The notes: generated from the sequence alone by a model not told the origin. Shown: positions 1-7,455, counted from the stretch's first letter. The stretch: DNA of 10,616 nucleotides from Bacillota bacterium (GCA_023458835.1 JAEWWY010000485.1:1-10616), one strand, 5' to 3'. Numbers and translations: made by a program.

Positions 1-1783
1 TGGGGTGGGCAACCATGGCGGCGGGCCTACTGTTGCCAATATTGAAGCGATCCGCGCGCTCCGGGCGGAGTATCCCGAGGCGGAGCTGCGCTTTTCCACC
101 CTGGAGGCGTTCTTCGGCCAGGTGAAGGATTGCCGGCCGGTTCCCCTGACCGCTTATTTGGAGAAGGTCAACGGCGGCTGCTACAGCATCGACCATCCTT
201 ACAAGCTTAAGGTCCGCAGGGCGGAACAGGCGCTTTTGCGGGCAGAGAGGCTGCTTTCCATGGCGGCCCTTGCGGGGGATGGCTTTCATTCCCACTTTGC
301 GGATTTGGAGCCCTTGTGGCGGCGGCTGCTCTTTTGCCAATTCCACGATACCATGGGCAGCACATGCATCCTTAATGCCCGGGACAACGCCCTTGCGGAT
401 GTTGGCGGCGTAACGGCCCAGGCGGAGGAGATCAGTCAAATTGCCGTGCAGCGTTTGGCAGGCCGGCTGGACACCCTGGGGGAGGGCATGCCCATCCTCA
501 TCATCAACGACAGCCCGCAGCCCTGGCATGGAATCATTGATACGGAGCTGAACTGGTTCTGCAACGATCCATTGACCTTGCGGGACGAACAGGGGCGGGA
601 GATCGCCTACCAGCGGGACAAACAGGCCTGCACCATGATGTGGTACCGCCTGGGCGGGCGGCGCAGGGTGCTTTTCCGCTGTGGCCTGCCGCCCTTTGGC
701 GTGCGTGTGGTCAGGGCGTTTGCGGCGCAGCCTCCCTTTGACCCGGCGCCGTCCCATGAGGGTGGGGAGCTGTGCCTGGAAAACGAACACATCCGGGCCC
801 AGTGGAATGAAAGCGGCGACTTGTGCGCTTTGACCGAAAAATCATCCGGATACCAGGCCTTAAGCGGCCCCGCGGCTTTCCGCCTTTGGGCGGACGAGCG
901 GGACAGTTGGGGCCATGGGGGCACGGAGAGGGCCTATGCGCTTTTGCCGGAAAAGGCGCGGACGGAGGAGGCGGCGGTTGTGGAAAGAGGGCCGCTGCGG
1001 CAGGTCGTTCGGGTCAGGAAGCGCTTGAGCGTGTGCCGCCTGGAGCTTCTATATGTATTGGACAGCGGCGAAGATCACTTGCGCGTGTTTGCCCGCGTCC
1101 TTTGGGACGGGCCGTGGAAGCAGTTGAAGCTGCACCTTCCCCTTGCCTGCGGGGCGGAAAGCATCGCAAGCGAATCGCCCTATGGAACCATGACCCGCAG
1201 GGAGCCGGGCGAGGAATTTTTTATGCACCGGTTTGCGGATGCCCATGACGGGAAGGGGCGCGGCCTTACCTTGGCCAATGACGGGGTATACGGCTTTTCC
1301 AAGGAGGGCGGGGAATTGCGCCTGAGCCTTTTGCGCAGCGCGATCTTTGCCCAGGGTACCTGCATCGGCTGGCAAAACGATTTTGACACCTATGAATATA
1401 CCGACCTGGGCGAGCATACGTTTACCTTTTTGCTCAGCCCCCACGGCGCCCCGCGGCCCGCGTTCAGGATGGCGGCCCTGGCCGACCGCCTGTCGAGCCC
1501 GCCCGTCTGCCTGATGGATGCCTTCCACCCGGGCGCGTTAAAAACAGATACGATGAGCAGCTTCCTTTGCATCAAAGCGGACAATATCCGTTTGGGCGCG
1601 CTGAAAAAATGGGAGGAGGGGGAAGGCCTTATCCTGAGGCTGTACGAGACGGAAGGGAATGCCGCCGGGGCGGAGCTTGTGGTGGCCGGGAAAGCATTTG
1701 ACGTATCCCTTGGGGCCTATGAGATCAAAACGCTGCTGTACAGGGCGGGAGAGCTTGCCGCCGTGAACATGCTGGAGATGTGA
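1..1783 (+). CDS. GH38 alpha-mannosidase-family protein, 5'-truncated by window edge
   Basis: This is the C-terminal ~593 residues of a family 38 glycoside hydrolase; the frame is already open at the first base. The first visible residues, GVGNHGGGP, match the third zinc-ligand motif of GH38 (the His of NHGGG, codon 14-16). The N-terminal HxD zinc motif and the catalytic Asp therefore lie upstream, outside the window. A QFHDTM motif follows near 338-355, then the beta-rich GH38 C-terminal region with an ERDSWG motif near 895-912. The protein aligns along its whole visible length with the next gene, which has 584 residues after the same point, so a full length near 800 aa is expected. The family hydrolyses alpha-mannosides with a retaining mechanism, usually on short oligosaccharides or conjugates. 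The GTG at 5 is not a real start. The exact substrate cannot be read from sequence. Confidence 0.93.
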   Translation, partial: GVGNHGGGPTVANIEAIRALRAEYPEAELRFSTLEAFFGQVKDCRPVPLTAYLEKVNGGCYSIDHPYKLKVRRAEQALLRAERLLSMAALAGDGFHSHFADLEPLWRRLLFCQFHDTMGSTCILNARDNALADVGGVTAQAEEISQIAVQRLAGRLDTLGEGMPILIINDSPQPWHGIIDTELNWFCNDPLTLRDEQGREIAYQRDKQACTMMWYRLGGRRRVLFRCGLPPFGVRVVRAFAAQPPFDPAPSHEGGELCLENEHIRAQWNESGDLCALTEKSSGYQALSGPAAFRLWADERDSWGHGGTERAYALLPEKARTEEAAVVERGPLRQVVRVRKRLSVCRLELLYVLDSGEDHLRVFARVLWDGPWKQLKLHLPLACGAESIASESPYGTMTRREPGEEFFMHRFADAHDGKGRGLTLANDGVYGFSKEGGELRLSLLRSAIFAQGTCIGWQNDFDTYEYTDLGEHTFTFLLSPHGAPRPAFRMAALADRLSSPPVCLMDAFHPGALKTDTMSSFLCIKADNIRLGALKKWEEGEGLILRLYETEGNAAGAELVVAGKAFDVSLGAYEIKTLLYRAGELAAVNMLEM

Positions 1784-1787
1784 ACAT

Positions 1788-4184
1788 ATGCAGGAGCGGG
1801 CATTATCCGTGATCATGATCGGCAATTCGCATATCGACCCGGTATGGCTCTGGCGGGACCGGGAAGGGCTGCAGGAAGTGAAGGCCACCTTTTCCTCGGC
1901 CCTCCTGCGCATGGAGGAGTTTCCGGAGTTTGAGTTTACCGGCAGCTCCGCAGCGCTGTATGCCTGGCTGGAGCGGCATTGCCCCCAAATCTTCGCCCGC
2001 GTTGCGGAAAGGGTGAAGGAAGGCCGCTGGCATATTGCCGGCGGCTGGTGGGTGGAGCCGGATATGAACATTCCCGGTGGGGAAAGCATGGTCCGGCAGG
2101 GGCTGTACGGCCAGCGGTATTTTTGGAAAGCCTTCGGGAAGATGGCGGAAACCGCATACCTTGTGGATTCCTTCGGCCATGGCTGCGGGCTGCCCAAAAT
2201 TTTAAAGGGCCAGCGGCTGAACGGGTATGTGTTCATGCGGCCCCAGCCATGGGAAATGCAGCTTCCCGCGCCGCTGTTTTCCTGGCAGGACGAGGAGGGT
2301 TCGAAGGTGACGGCCTTCCGGATTCAGGGGGAGTACTGCGCCTGGACGAAAACGGCCATCTTGGACAACCTGCAAAGGAGCCTGCAAGCCGCGGAGGAGC
2401 ACTGTATGACAAGCATCCCCGTATTTTACGGCGTGGGGAACCATGGCGGCGGGCCCACCATTGAAAATATCAAGGCCATCCGGGAACTGAAGGAAGAAAA
2501 TCCCCACCTGGACATCCGGAACGGCAGCCTGGAAGCGTTTTTTCAAGGCGTGGAGGAACAATCGCTTCCCCTTTTCCGGGGGGAGATGGAAGGCTGCTTC
2601 CCCGGCTGCTTCACCGCGGACAGTGAAATCAAGCGCCTGTGCCGCCAGACGGAGGAGCTTTTGTGCAAGGCGGAAACCCTTTGTGCGCTGGCCGCAAGCT
2701 TTGGTCATGATTATCCCGCCCAAACGCTCAGGGAAGCGTGGCAGCTTTATCTGTTCCAGCAATTTCACGATACCCTTGCGGGAACGGCCCGGAGGGAGGC
2801 AAGGGACGACGCCTGCGACGACATGCGCCGCTGCTTGTCCATAGGCCGGGAGGTACTGGGCGGCGCGCTGCAGGCGGTGTCTGCCGCCGTCGATACGAGG
2901 GGCGACGGGTTTCCCCTGCTGCTTGTGAACACCTGCGACGCGCCCTATGAAGGCGTTATGGATGTGGATATCTATTGGCGCGCAAAGCATCCCATGCGGC
3001 TGAAGGACGCCGGCGGAACAGAGATACCGTATGATTTTTCCAGCAGGGATCTGGTTTCCCCCGATTCCAGAAAGCACCTGGTATTCATGGCCAGCGTGCC
3101 GGCCATGGGCTATGCGGTATACCGGATGCTCCCGGAAAACGCCTGTATCCCCATGGAGAAAATGAGCTGCGGAAAAAACGTGCTGGAAAACCGCTTTGTG
3201 CGCATAGAGCTGAGTGCAAGCACCGGCTGCGTGGAGCGGTTCCTGAACAAGCAGACCGGACAGGAGCTGCTGTCGGGCCAGGCGGCGCTCACGGTGTACG
3301 AGGATAATCGGGATACATGGGGGGCCAGGGGTGAAATCGGCCCGCGCCTTGGGGAATACGCCCTGAAGGAAATGGCCGTGCTGGAGGCGGGAAATATCCG
3401 TTCTTCCCTGCTTGTGCGCATGGCGCTTGGCTCAAGCGAGGCGGTATTTGTATGGTCCCTTGGCAGGGAGGATCCCTTCGTCACCCTGGATGCAAAGCTG
3501 AACAATCATGAAAAGCATGTGATGACCGCGCTGCGCTTTCCCTTTACGGACCTGTTTTCATCCATTGCGGCCGAGGGGCCCTACAGCGAGCAGGCGCGCC
3601 CCTATCATGCCCAGGGCGAAAAGCATTGCCAGCGGTATTGCGATCTCCGGGGAGAAAAAGGCTCCCTGCTGATCCTTAACAATGCCAAGTATGGCTACCG
3701 GGTGGCGGAAGGCGCCTATGAGGTTTTGGTATCCCGCAGCCCGATCCATGCTTTCGGTTCGGGGGAAACAAAGCGGGAGGGCTTTGATTACGCCTACTGC
3801 GATCAGGGGGAGGTAACCTTTTCCCTTCGTTTATGGCCCCATGGGGGACAGATGGGGCGGCTCCAAAGAGTCCGCGCCGCCCAGAGCTTCCACCGGCCGG
3901 TGGAGGTGCTTTTTGATAACGTGCACGAAGGGTTGTTGCCGCTCCGCCAGGCATCGTTTTTTGCAAAAGAGGGGCTTGAAAACGTCATGCTCCATTTGAT
4001 CAAGCAGGGGGAGGATGGCGGCCTGATATTCAGGCTCCAAAACATGTCGGATGCCCTTGGCGAGGGAAGCCTGATATACGGCGGCAGGCGTCATCCTGTT
4101 GCCGCAGATGCACATCAATTGCTGACTGCCGCCATAACATCGGCGGGCGATTGCTTTACGTCAGACTTGTTGGAGATGAATTGA
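1788..4184 (+). CDS. GH38 alpha-mannosidase-family protein, complete
   Basis: This is a complete 798-aa GH38 glycoside hydrolase, a metal-dependent retaining alpha-mannosidase type. All expected catalytic motifs are visible: NSHIDPVW (zinc ligands H15 and D17), GGWWVEPDMN (D92 at the nucleophile/zinc position), VDSFGHG at 126-132, YGVGNHGGG (third zinc ligand H219) and QQFHDTLAGT near 324-333. The beta-rich C-terminal half includes a NRDTWG motif. There is no signal peptide, so it should act in the cytoplasm on imported substrate. The ATG lies 4 nt after the stop of the previous GH38 gene, with GGAG at 1774-1777 as a plausible ribosome binding site, so the two are probably co-transcribed. The two proteins are clearly paralogous but well diverged, suggesting different linkage or aglycone preference (inference). 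Mannosylglycerate-type activity occurs in this family and cannot be excluded. Confidence 0.95.
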   Translation: MQERALSVIMIGNSHIDPVWLWRDREGLQEVKATFSSALLRMEEFPEFEFTGSSAALYAWLERHCPQIFARVAERVKEGRWHIAGGWWVEPDMNIPGGESMVRQGLYGQRYFWKAFGKMAETAYLVDSFGHGCGLPKILKGQRLNGYVFMRPQPWEMQLPAPLFSWQDEEGSKVTAFRIQGEYCAWTKTAILDNLQRSLQAAEEHCMTSIPVFYGVGNHGGGPTIENIKAIRELKEENPHLDIRNGSLEAFFQGVEEQSLPLFRGEMEGCFPGCFTADSEIKRLCRQTEELLCKAETLCALAASFGHDYPAQTLREAWQLYLFQQFHDTLAGTARREARDDACDDMRRCLSIGREVLGGALQAVSAAVDTRGDGFPLLLVNTCDAPYEGVMDVDIYWRAKHPMRLKDAGGTEIPYDFSSRDLVSPDSRKHLVFMASVPAMGYAVYRMLPENACIPMEKMSCGKNVLENRFVRIELSASTGCVERFLNKQTGQELLSGQAALTVYEDNRDTWGARGEIGPRLGEYALKEMAVLEAGNIRSSLLVRMALGSSEAVFVWSLGREDPFVTLDAKLNNHEKHVMTALRFPFTDLFSSIAAEGPYSEQARPYHAQGEKHCQRYCDLRGEKGSLLILNNAKYGYRVAEGAYEVLVSRSPIHAFGSGETKREGFDYAYCDQGEVTFSLRLWPHGGQMGRLQRVRAAQSFHRPVEVLFDNVHEGLLPLRQASFFAKEGLENVMLHLIKQGEDGGLIFRLQNMSDALGEGSLIYGGRRHPVAADAHQLLTAAITSAGDCFTSDLLEMN

Positions 4185-4284
4185 AGAAATTTTAAAATCG
4201 GTGAAAGATCATCCGGATCGATTCCTGATTCGGGTCTGAAATTGAAATAAAATGAATAATATTGAAAAAAACTAAAAAATGATC

Positions 4285-4312
4285 TTGACAGGGGGAAACG
4301 GTCCTGTATAAT
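4285..4312 (+). promoter_or_regulatory. Sigma70/SigA-type promoter for the solute-binding-protein unit
   Basis: The -35 hexamer TTGACA (4285-4290) and the -10 hexamer TATAAT (4307-4312) both match the housekeeping consensus perfectly, with a 16-nt spacer. The start of transcription is expected near 4318-4320, giving a leader of about 88 nt before the ATG at 4408. A promoter this close to consensus fits high-level expression of a binding protein and usually needs a repressor to be switchable. An inverted repeat, ACAGG at 4288-4292 and CCTGT at 4303-4307, fills the spacer and overlaps both hexamers; it is a possible operator. Confidence 0.85.
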
Positions 4313-4325
4313 AGGAGGTACTGAA

Positions 4326-4382
4326 ATGAACGTATATTTCCTTCCCGCCGGTGTCAATGTGTTAAGCTGCTGCTGCACATGA
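4326..4382 (+). CDS. Possible 18-aa leader peptide, doubtful
   Basis: An ATG at 4326 lies 6 nt after a strong AGGAGGT (4313-4319) and opens an 18-codon frame, MNVYFLPAGVNVLSCCCT, ending 25 nt before the solute-binding-protein start. Three Cys codons in a row near the end resemble an attenuation leader. The problem is that the AGGAGGT sits between the -10 box and the predicted transcription start, so transcripts from the visible promoter would lack it. It would work only on read-through transcripts from upstream or as a near-leaderless message. The call is tentative and no function is claimed. Confidence 0.2.
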   Translation: MNVYFLPAGVNVLSCCCT

Positions 4383-4407
4383 ACATAGAAAAAAGGAGGA
4401 AACACAC

Positions 4408-5733
4408 ATGAACAAGACCCGTCGTATGACCGCCCTGCTGCTAAGCCTTGTGCTGCTGCTGGCGATGACCCTTTCCGTGGCCGGCCAGGCCCTGGCGGAG
4501 GATGTCATCACCCTGCGCTTCTGGGCGCACTGGGGCAGCGAGCAGCGCCGTCCCACCATTGAGAAGATCGTCGCCGCCTTCAATGAGAAGTACAAGGACC
4601 AGGGCATTCAGGTGGAATACGTGTATGTGCCCTTCGGCGATATCGAAACAAAGATGATCGCCTCCGTCACCGGCGGCAATCCTGCGTCCGTGGTCATCAC
4701 CGCCATCGAGGACGCGGCTGTGAAAGCCATGCGCAACCAGGCGGCGAACATCACCGAATACATTTCGCCCGACACCCAGGCCAAGTTCTATGAAAAGTAC
4801 TGGGACATGATCGTTTGGAACGGCGGCGTGTACGGCATCCCCTTCAACACCGATACCAGGCTTGTGTACTACAACAAGGCCATGTTTGAAAAAGCCGGTG
4901 TAAAGACGGAAGAGATCAAGACCTGGGAAGATTTCCAGAATGTTTGTGTCAAGGTGGATGAGGCCATGGCCGGCGATGCCAACTATATGCTGGCCTTCTA
5001 TCCCACCCTGGGCAACTTCGGCTTTGACACCATCGCCATGGCCAATGGCAGCAACGGCATCTTTGACAATAACCTGAATCCTGATCAGGTAAACCTGGCC
5101 AGCAAGGAGAACGTGGAGGCCCTCACCTTCATGAAATGGTTTGCGGACCGCTACGGCAAGGAAAAGGTGCAGGCCACCGACGCGGCCAATGCCGGCGGCG
5201 CCCAGGACCTGTTCCTTTCCGGCAAGGTTGCCATGTTCGGCCAGACCTGCAACTATATCGCCACCATCGACAAGTACAACGCGGAGGCCAAGGTTGATTA
5301 CGGCGTATTCGCCCTGCCCGCAGGCCCCTCCGCGCCCGAGGGCCAGACCGGCGCCTGGGGCGGCGGCTTCGTATGCACCGTGCCCTTTGGCACCGCCCAT
5401 CCCAAAGAGGCCACGCTGCTGGCTGAGTTCCTGGCCACCGAAGGCGCCGCCATCTGGGCTGTGGAACAAAAAGACGTTATGTGCGCCATTGCCGCCAACG
5501 AGAATCCCGCCATGTCAAAGTCTGTGGGCTGGACCGAGGTGCTGGACCTGATGAACTATACCAAGGGTACCCGCAACCATATCTACTGCCGCAACGCCGC
5601 CACCTTCAAGGATGACGCCGTCAACTCCATCATGAAATCCTTCGAGGCCACCGATCCCACCGCTGTTTTAACCGACGCGGCGGGCAAGATCGAAGCCGCC
5701 ATCGAATCTGAAAAGTTCATCTTCGGTGAATGA
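4408..5733 (+). CDS. ABC sugar transporter solute-binding protein (family 1)
   Basis: This 441-aa extracellular binding protein is of the carbohydrate-uptake (CUT1-type, family 1) class and would deliver sugar or oligosaccharide to an ABC importer. Residues 1-30 form a classical signal peptide: basic MNKTRR, a Leu-rich core, and an ALA site with cleavage expected before E31. The mature part starts with ITLRFWAHWG, followed by the typical EKIVAAFNEKY helix and the pattern TGGNPASVV. No lipobox Cys is visible, which is unusual for a Gram-positive binding protein. The gene opens a transcription unit behind a near-consensus promoter and a strong ribosome binding site. Its codons (GCC, ATC, GGC, AAG) look more biased than its neighbours', fitting high expression. 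No permease genes follow; next comes a large hairpin and then catabolic genes. The ligand is unknown, with a mannoside being an inference from context. Confidence 0.93.
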   Translation: MNKTRRMTALLLSLVLLLAMTLSVAGQALAEDVITLRFWAHWGSEQRRPTIEKIVAAFNEKYKDQGIQVEYVYVPFGDIETKMIASVTGGNPASVVITAIEDAAVKAMRNQAANITEYISPDTQAKFYEKYWDMIVWNGGVYGIPFNTDTRLVYYNKAMFEKAGVKTEEIKTWEDFQNVCVKVDEAMAGDANYMLAFYPTLGNFGFDTIAMANGSNGIFDNNLNPDQVNLASKENVEALTFMKWFADRYGKEKVQATDAANAGGAQDLFLSGKVAMFGQTCNYIATIDKYNAEAKVDYGVFALPAGPSAPEGQTGAWGGGFVCTVPFGTAHPKEATLLAEFLATEGAAIWAVEQKDVMCAIAANENPAMSKSVGWTEVLDLMNYTKGTRNHIYCRNAATFKDDAVNSIMKSFEATDPTAVLTDAAGKIEAAIESEKFIFGE

Positions 5734-5769
5734 CGAAAACTTGCGCCGGAGATGGATCAGGCAAAGCGC

Positions 5770-5803
5770 GGGAGGGAGTTAGCGGTTCCGTTAGCTCCCT
5801 CCC
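5770..5803 (+). terminator. Strong stem-loop after the binding-protein gene, partial terminator or mRNA stabiliser
   Basis: A 15-bp stem (5770-5784 pairing with 5789-5803) closes a GTTC loop. The outer nine pairs are perfect GGGAGGGAG/CTCCCTCCC and the inner six include two G-T wobbles. It starts 36 nt after the solute-binding-protein stop. Only CCTT and a few mixed bases follow, not a good T-run, so complete intrinsic termination is unlikely. Known binding-protein operons often carry such a hairpin to protect the upstream message and lower expression of downstream genes; that role is inferred here. Confidence 0.75.
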
Positions 5804-5839
5804 CCTTGTATAAGAGCTCTTCACCAAAGGAGGTTCCCC

Positions 5840-6499
5840 TTGTCAAAGACTGCCGCGATCATCCATACCACACCGGCCACCATCGAGCCGCTGAAGCAAA
5901 TGTGTAAAACCGTCATGCCGGAGGTTGCTCTCAGCAATTATCTGGACGACAGCCTCCTTCCCCAGATCAACCGGGAGGGTGCCATCACGCCTGATATCAG
6001 GTACAGATTCTTTTCACTGGTCCAGGCCGCAGCCCTTTCAAAGCCCGATGCCATGCTCTGCGCCTGCTCCTCGGTAGGCGAACTGGTGGAGGAGCTGCAG
6101 CCTTTCATCCCCATGCCCTTTCTGCGCATCGACGAGCCCATGGCTCAAATGGCCGCCCGGTCGGGCGGCGAGGTCGTGGTGTGCGCGACGCTCCCGTCCA
6201 CATTAAACCCCACCCTTTCCCTGATACAGCGCACGGCCCAAAAGCTGGGCGGCGATATCCGCCTTAACAGCCTTCTTATCAAGGGTGCGGGGGAATTGCT
6301 GACCAGAGGCGATATTGCGGGGTATGACGCCCTGCTAAAAGAGCAGTTTTTGAAAATTGCCCCCACCAAGGATTTGATTGTATTGGCTCAGGCATCCATG
6401 GCCCGGGCGGCGGAAGGCCTGCCCGAAGCATACAGGCAGAAGTTTCTGTCCAGCCCATCCAGCGGCATTTTAGCCCTGGCGGATGTTATCGGCCATTGA
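5840..6499 (+). CDS. Asp/Glu/hydantoin racemase-superfamily protein
   Basis: This 219-aa protein resembles the cofactor-independent Asp/Glu/hydantoin racemase superfamily, which moves or removes groups next to a carboxylate using active-site cysteines. The first cysteine motif is present (LCACSSVGE, C76 the likely catalytic residue). The second motif, usually like VLGCAGMA in hydantoin-type members, reads VLAQASMA, so Gln184 appears to stand where the second Cys belongs. A two-base racemase mechanism is therefore doubtful; an isomerase, decarboxylase-like or other lyase role is possible. The start is TTG at 5840, chosen because AAAGGAGGT at 5826-5834 lies 5 nt upstream; no ATG fits. It follows the hairpin and precedes the aldolase by 60 nt. 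Together with an acid-sugar kinase it suggests chemistry on a carboxylated sugar (inference). There is no signal peptide. Confidence 0.8.
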   Translation: MSKTAAIIHTTPATIEPLKQMCKTVMPEVALSNYLDDSLLPQINREGAITPDIRYRFFSLVQAAALSKPDAMLCACSSVGELVEELQPFIPMPFLRIDEPMAQMAARSGGEVVVCATLPSTLNPTLSLIQRTAQKLGGDIRLNSLLIKGAGELLTRGDIAGYDALLKEQFLKIAPTKDLIVLAQASMARAAEGLPEAYRQKFLSSPSSGILALADVIGH

Positions 6500-6501
6500 T
6501 C

Positions 6502-6540
6502 ATAGACGTGTAAATTGCAGGCTATATATGCAAAGTCTAT
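6502..6540. repeat. Nested inverted repeat in the racemase-aldolase gap
   Basis: ATAGAC (6502-6507) is complementary to GTCTAT (6535-6540), and inside it TTGCA (6515-6519) is complementary to TGCAA (6529-6533), leaving a 9-nt loop. In RNA this could fold as an 11-bp stem with a 7-nt versus 1-nt internal asymmetry, ending 4 nt before the CAGGAG ribosome binding site (6545-6550) of the aldolase. It could tune translation, mark an mRNA processing site or be an operator. The arms are short, so chance is possible. Confidence 0.4.
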
Positions 6541-6559
6541 CTATCAGGAGTGCATCCAG

Positions 6560-7441
6560 GTGAAAAGAAACGATATAAAAAGGCAATATACTCTGGCGGA
6601 AGCGGGGGGCTATGCCCTTGGCAGCTTTTCTCCAAGAAACACGGTGCTGGTCCCTTATGTCATTGCGGCTGCCGGGGCGCAAAAATCCCCGGTGATCGTA
6701 CAGATTTCCTCCAACGAAATGAAATGGTTCGAGCTTGCGCCCGGGGAATTTGCGGATGCTTTTTACGCCGCGGCGGAAGGCGCCGGAATCCCGGCGATTT
6801 TGCATCTTGACCACACTTATGACATGGATGTGATCAAGGGCGCCATTGCGGCCGGGTTCCAGTCCGTAATGATCGACGGCAGCAAGCTGCCCTTTGAAGA
6901 AAACATTGCCCTGACCAGGCGGGTGGCAGAATATGCCCATGAGCGGGACGTGGCGGTAGAAGCGGAGCTGGGCAGCATCGGCGGCGCCGACAAGCTGGAA
7001 ACCGGGGGAGATGAGTCCCTTTATACCGTGCCGGAGCAGGCGGCGGAATTTGTGGAGCGCACCGGCTGCGACAGCCTGGCGGTGAGCGTTGGAACGGCCC
7101 ACGGGGTGTATGCTGTGAAAAATCCAAGGCTGGATTTCACACGCATCCAAAAGATACGTGGCCTTACCCCCATCCCCCTGGTGCTGCACGGCGGGTCCGG
7201 CCTGCCGCAGCATACGGTGGAACAGGCCATCCGCCTAAAGGGCAAGGGGGGCATCAGCAAATTGAACATCGCCACCGACCTGGAACTGATTTTTCAGGAA
7301 ATAATGGGTGTGGGCAGGATGCCCAACCGCGCGACCCTCCGGCTTGACCCTGAGCGCTTAAAGGAAGCCGGGAAAAAGGTACAGGCCTTCTGCGAGGACC
7401 GGATCGGCACATTCCTGTTCAGCGCCGGAAAAGCGGAATAA
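6560..7441 (+). CDS. Class II ketose-bisphosphate-type aldolase
   Basis: This 293-aa zinc-dependent class II aldolase belongs to the fructose-bisphosphate/tagatose-bisphosphate aldolase family, which cleaves phosphorylated ketoses to dihydroxyacetone phosphate plus an aldehyde. Visible motifs are LHLDH (D84 general acid/base, H85 zinc ligand), MIDGSKLPFEENI, VEAELGSIGG, VGTAHGVY (H181 zinc ligand), LVLHGGSGLP (H210 zinc ligand) and KLNIATDL near the phosphate-binding site. The spacing of these residues resembles GatY/KbaY-type enzymes more than the longer FbaA type. The start is GTG at 6560, with GGAG at 6547-6550 and 9 nt of spacing; a TTG at 6515 in frame lies inside the inverted repeat and has no good site. 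It is followed after 14 nt by an acid-sugar kinase, suggesting its substrate is a phosphorylated keto-acid or ketose made by that kinase rather than fructose bisphosphate (inference). Confidence 0.92.
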   Translation: MKRNDIKRQYTLAEAGGYALGSFSPRNTVLVPYVIAAAGAQKSPVIVQISSNEMKWFELAPGEFADAFYAAAEGAGIPAILHLDHTYDMDVIKGAIAAGFQSVMIDGSKLPFEENIALTRRVAEYAHERDVAVEAELGSIGGADKLETGGDESLYTVPEQAAEFVERTGCDSLAVSVGTAHGVYAVKNPRLDFTRIQKIRGLTPIPLVLHGGSGLPQHTVEQAIRLKGKGGISKLNIATDLELIFQEIMGVGRMPNRATLRLDPERLKEAGKKVQAFCEDRIGTFLFSAGKAE

Positions 7442-7455
7442 CGGGAGGCGTGCCG

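Larger units (their letters stand above)
4185..4407 (+). other. AT-rich intergenic region with promoter and leader
   Basis: This 223-nt gap separates the GH38 pair from the solute-binding-protein gene and is far richer in A and T than its surroundings. It holds short palindromes (ATTTTAAAAT at 4189-4198 and ATCCGGAT at 4211-4218), the promoter at 4285-4312 and a short possible leader reading frame. I see no GC stem followed by a T-run, so transcription from the GH38 genes may continue into the next unit. The strong binding site GGAGG at 4395-4399, 8 nt before the ATG at 4408, serves the solute-binding protein. Confidence 0.8.

Noticed and set aside
5..1783. GTG at 5 as the true start of the first gene
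   Set aside because: The frame is open to the window edge, and the first residues lie in the middle of the GH38 catalytic domain, matching residue ~215 of the complete paralog.
2202..3077. 291-codon minus-strand frame opposite the second GH38 gene
   Set aside because: It has no family motifs and overlaps fully conserved GH38 coding sequence.
4184..4260. Intrinsic terminator after the second GH38 gene
   Set aside because: There are only AT-rich palindromes and the short ATCCGGAT; no stable stem is followed by a T-run.
4441..5469. 342-codon minus-strand frame opposite the solute-binding-protein gene
   Set aside because: It is Gly/Val/His-rich with no recognisable motif and lies antisense to a clear gene with strong codon bias; this is a typical GC-rich shadow frame.
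6515..6559. TTG 6515 as the aldolase start
   Set aside because: It has no good binding site and falls inside the inverted repeat; GTG 6560 has CAGGAG at proper spacing and gives the normal N-terminus for the family.
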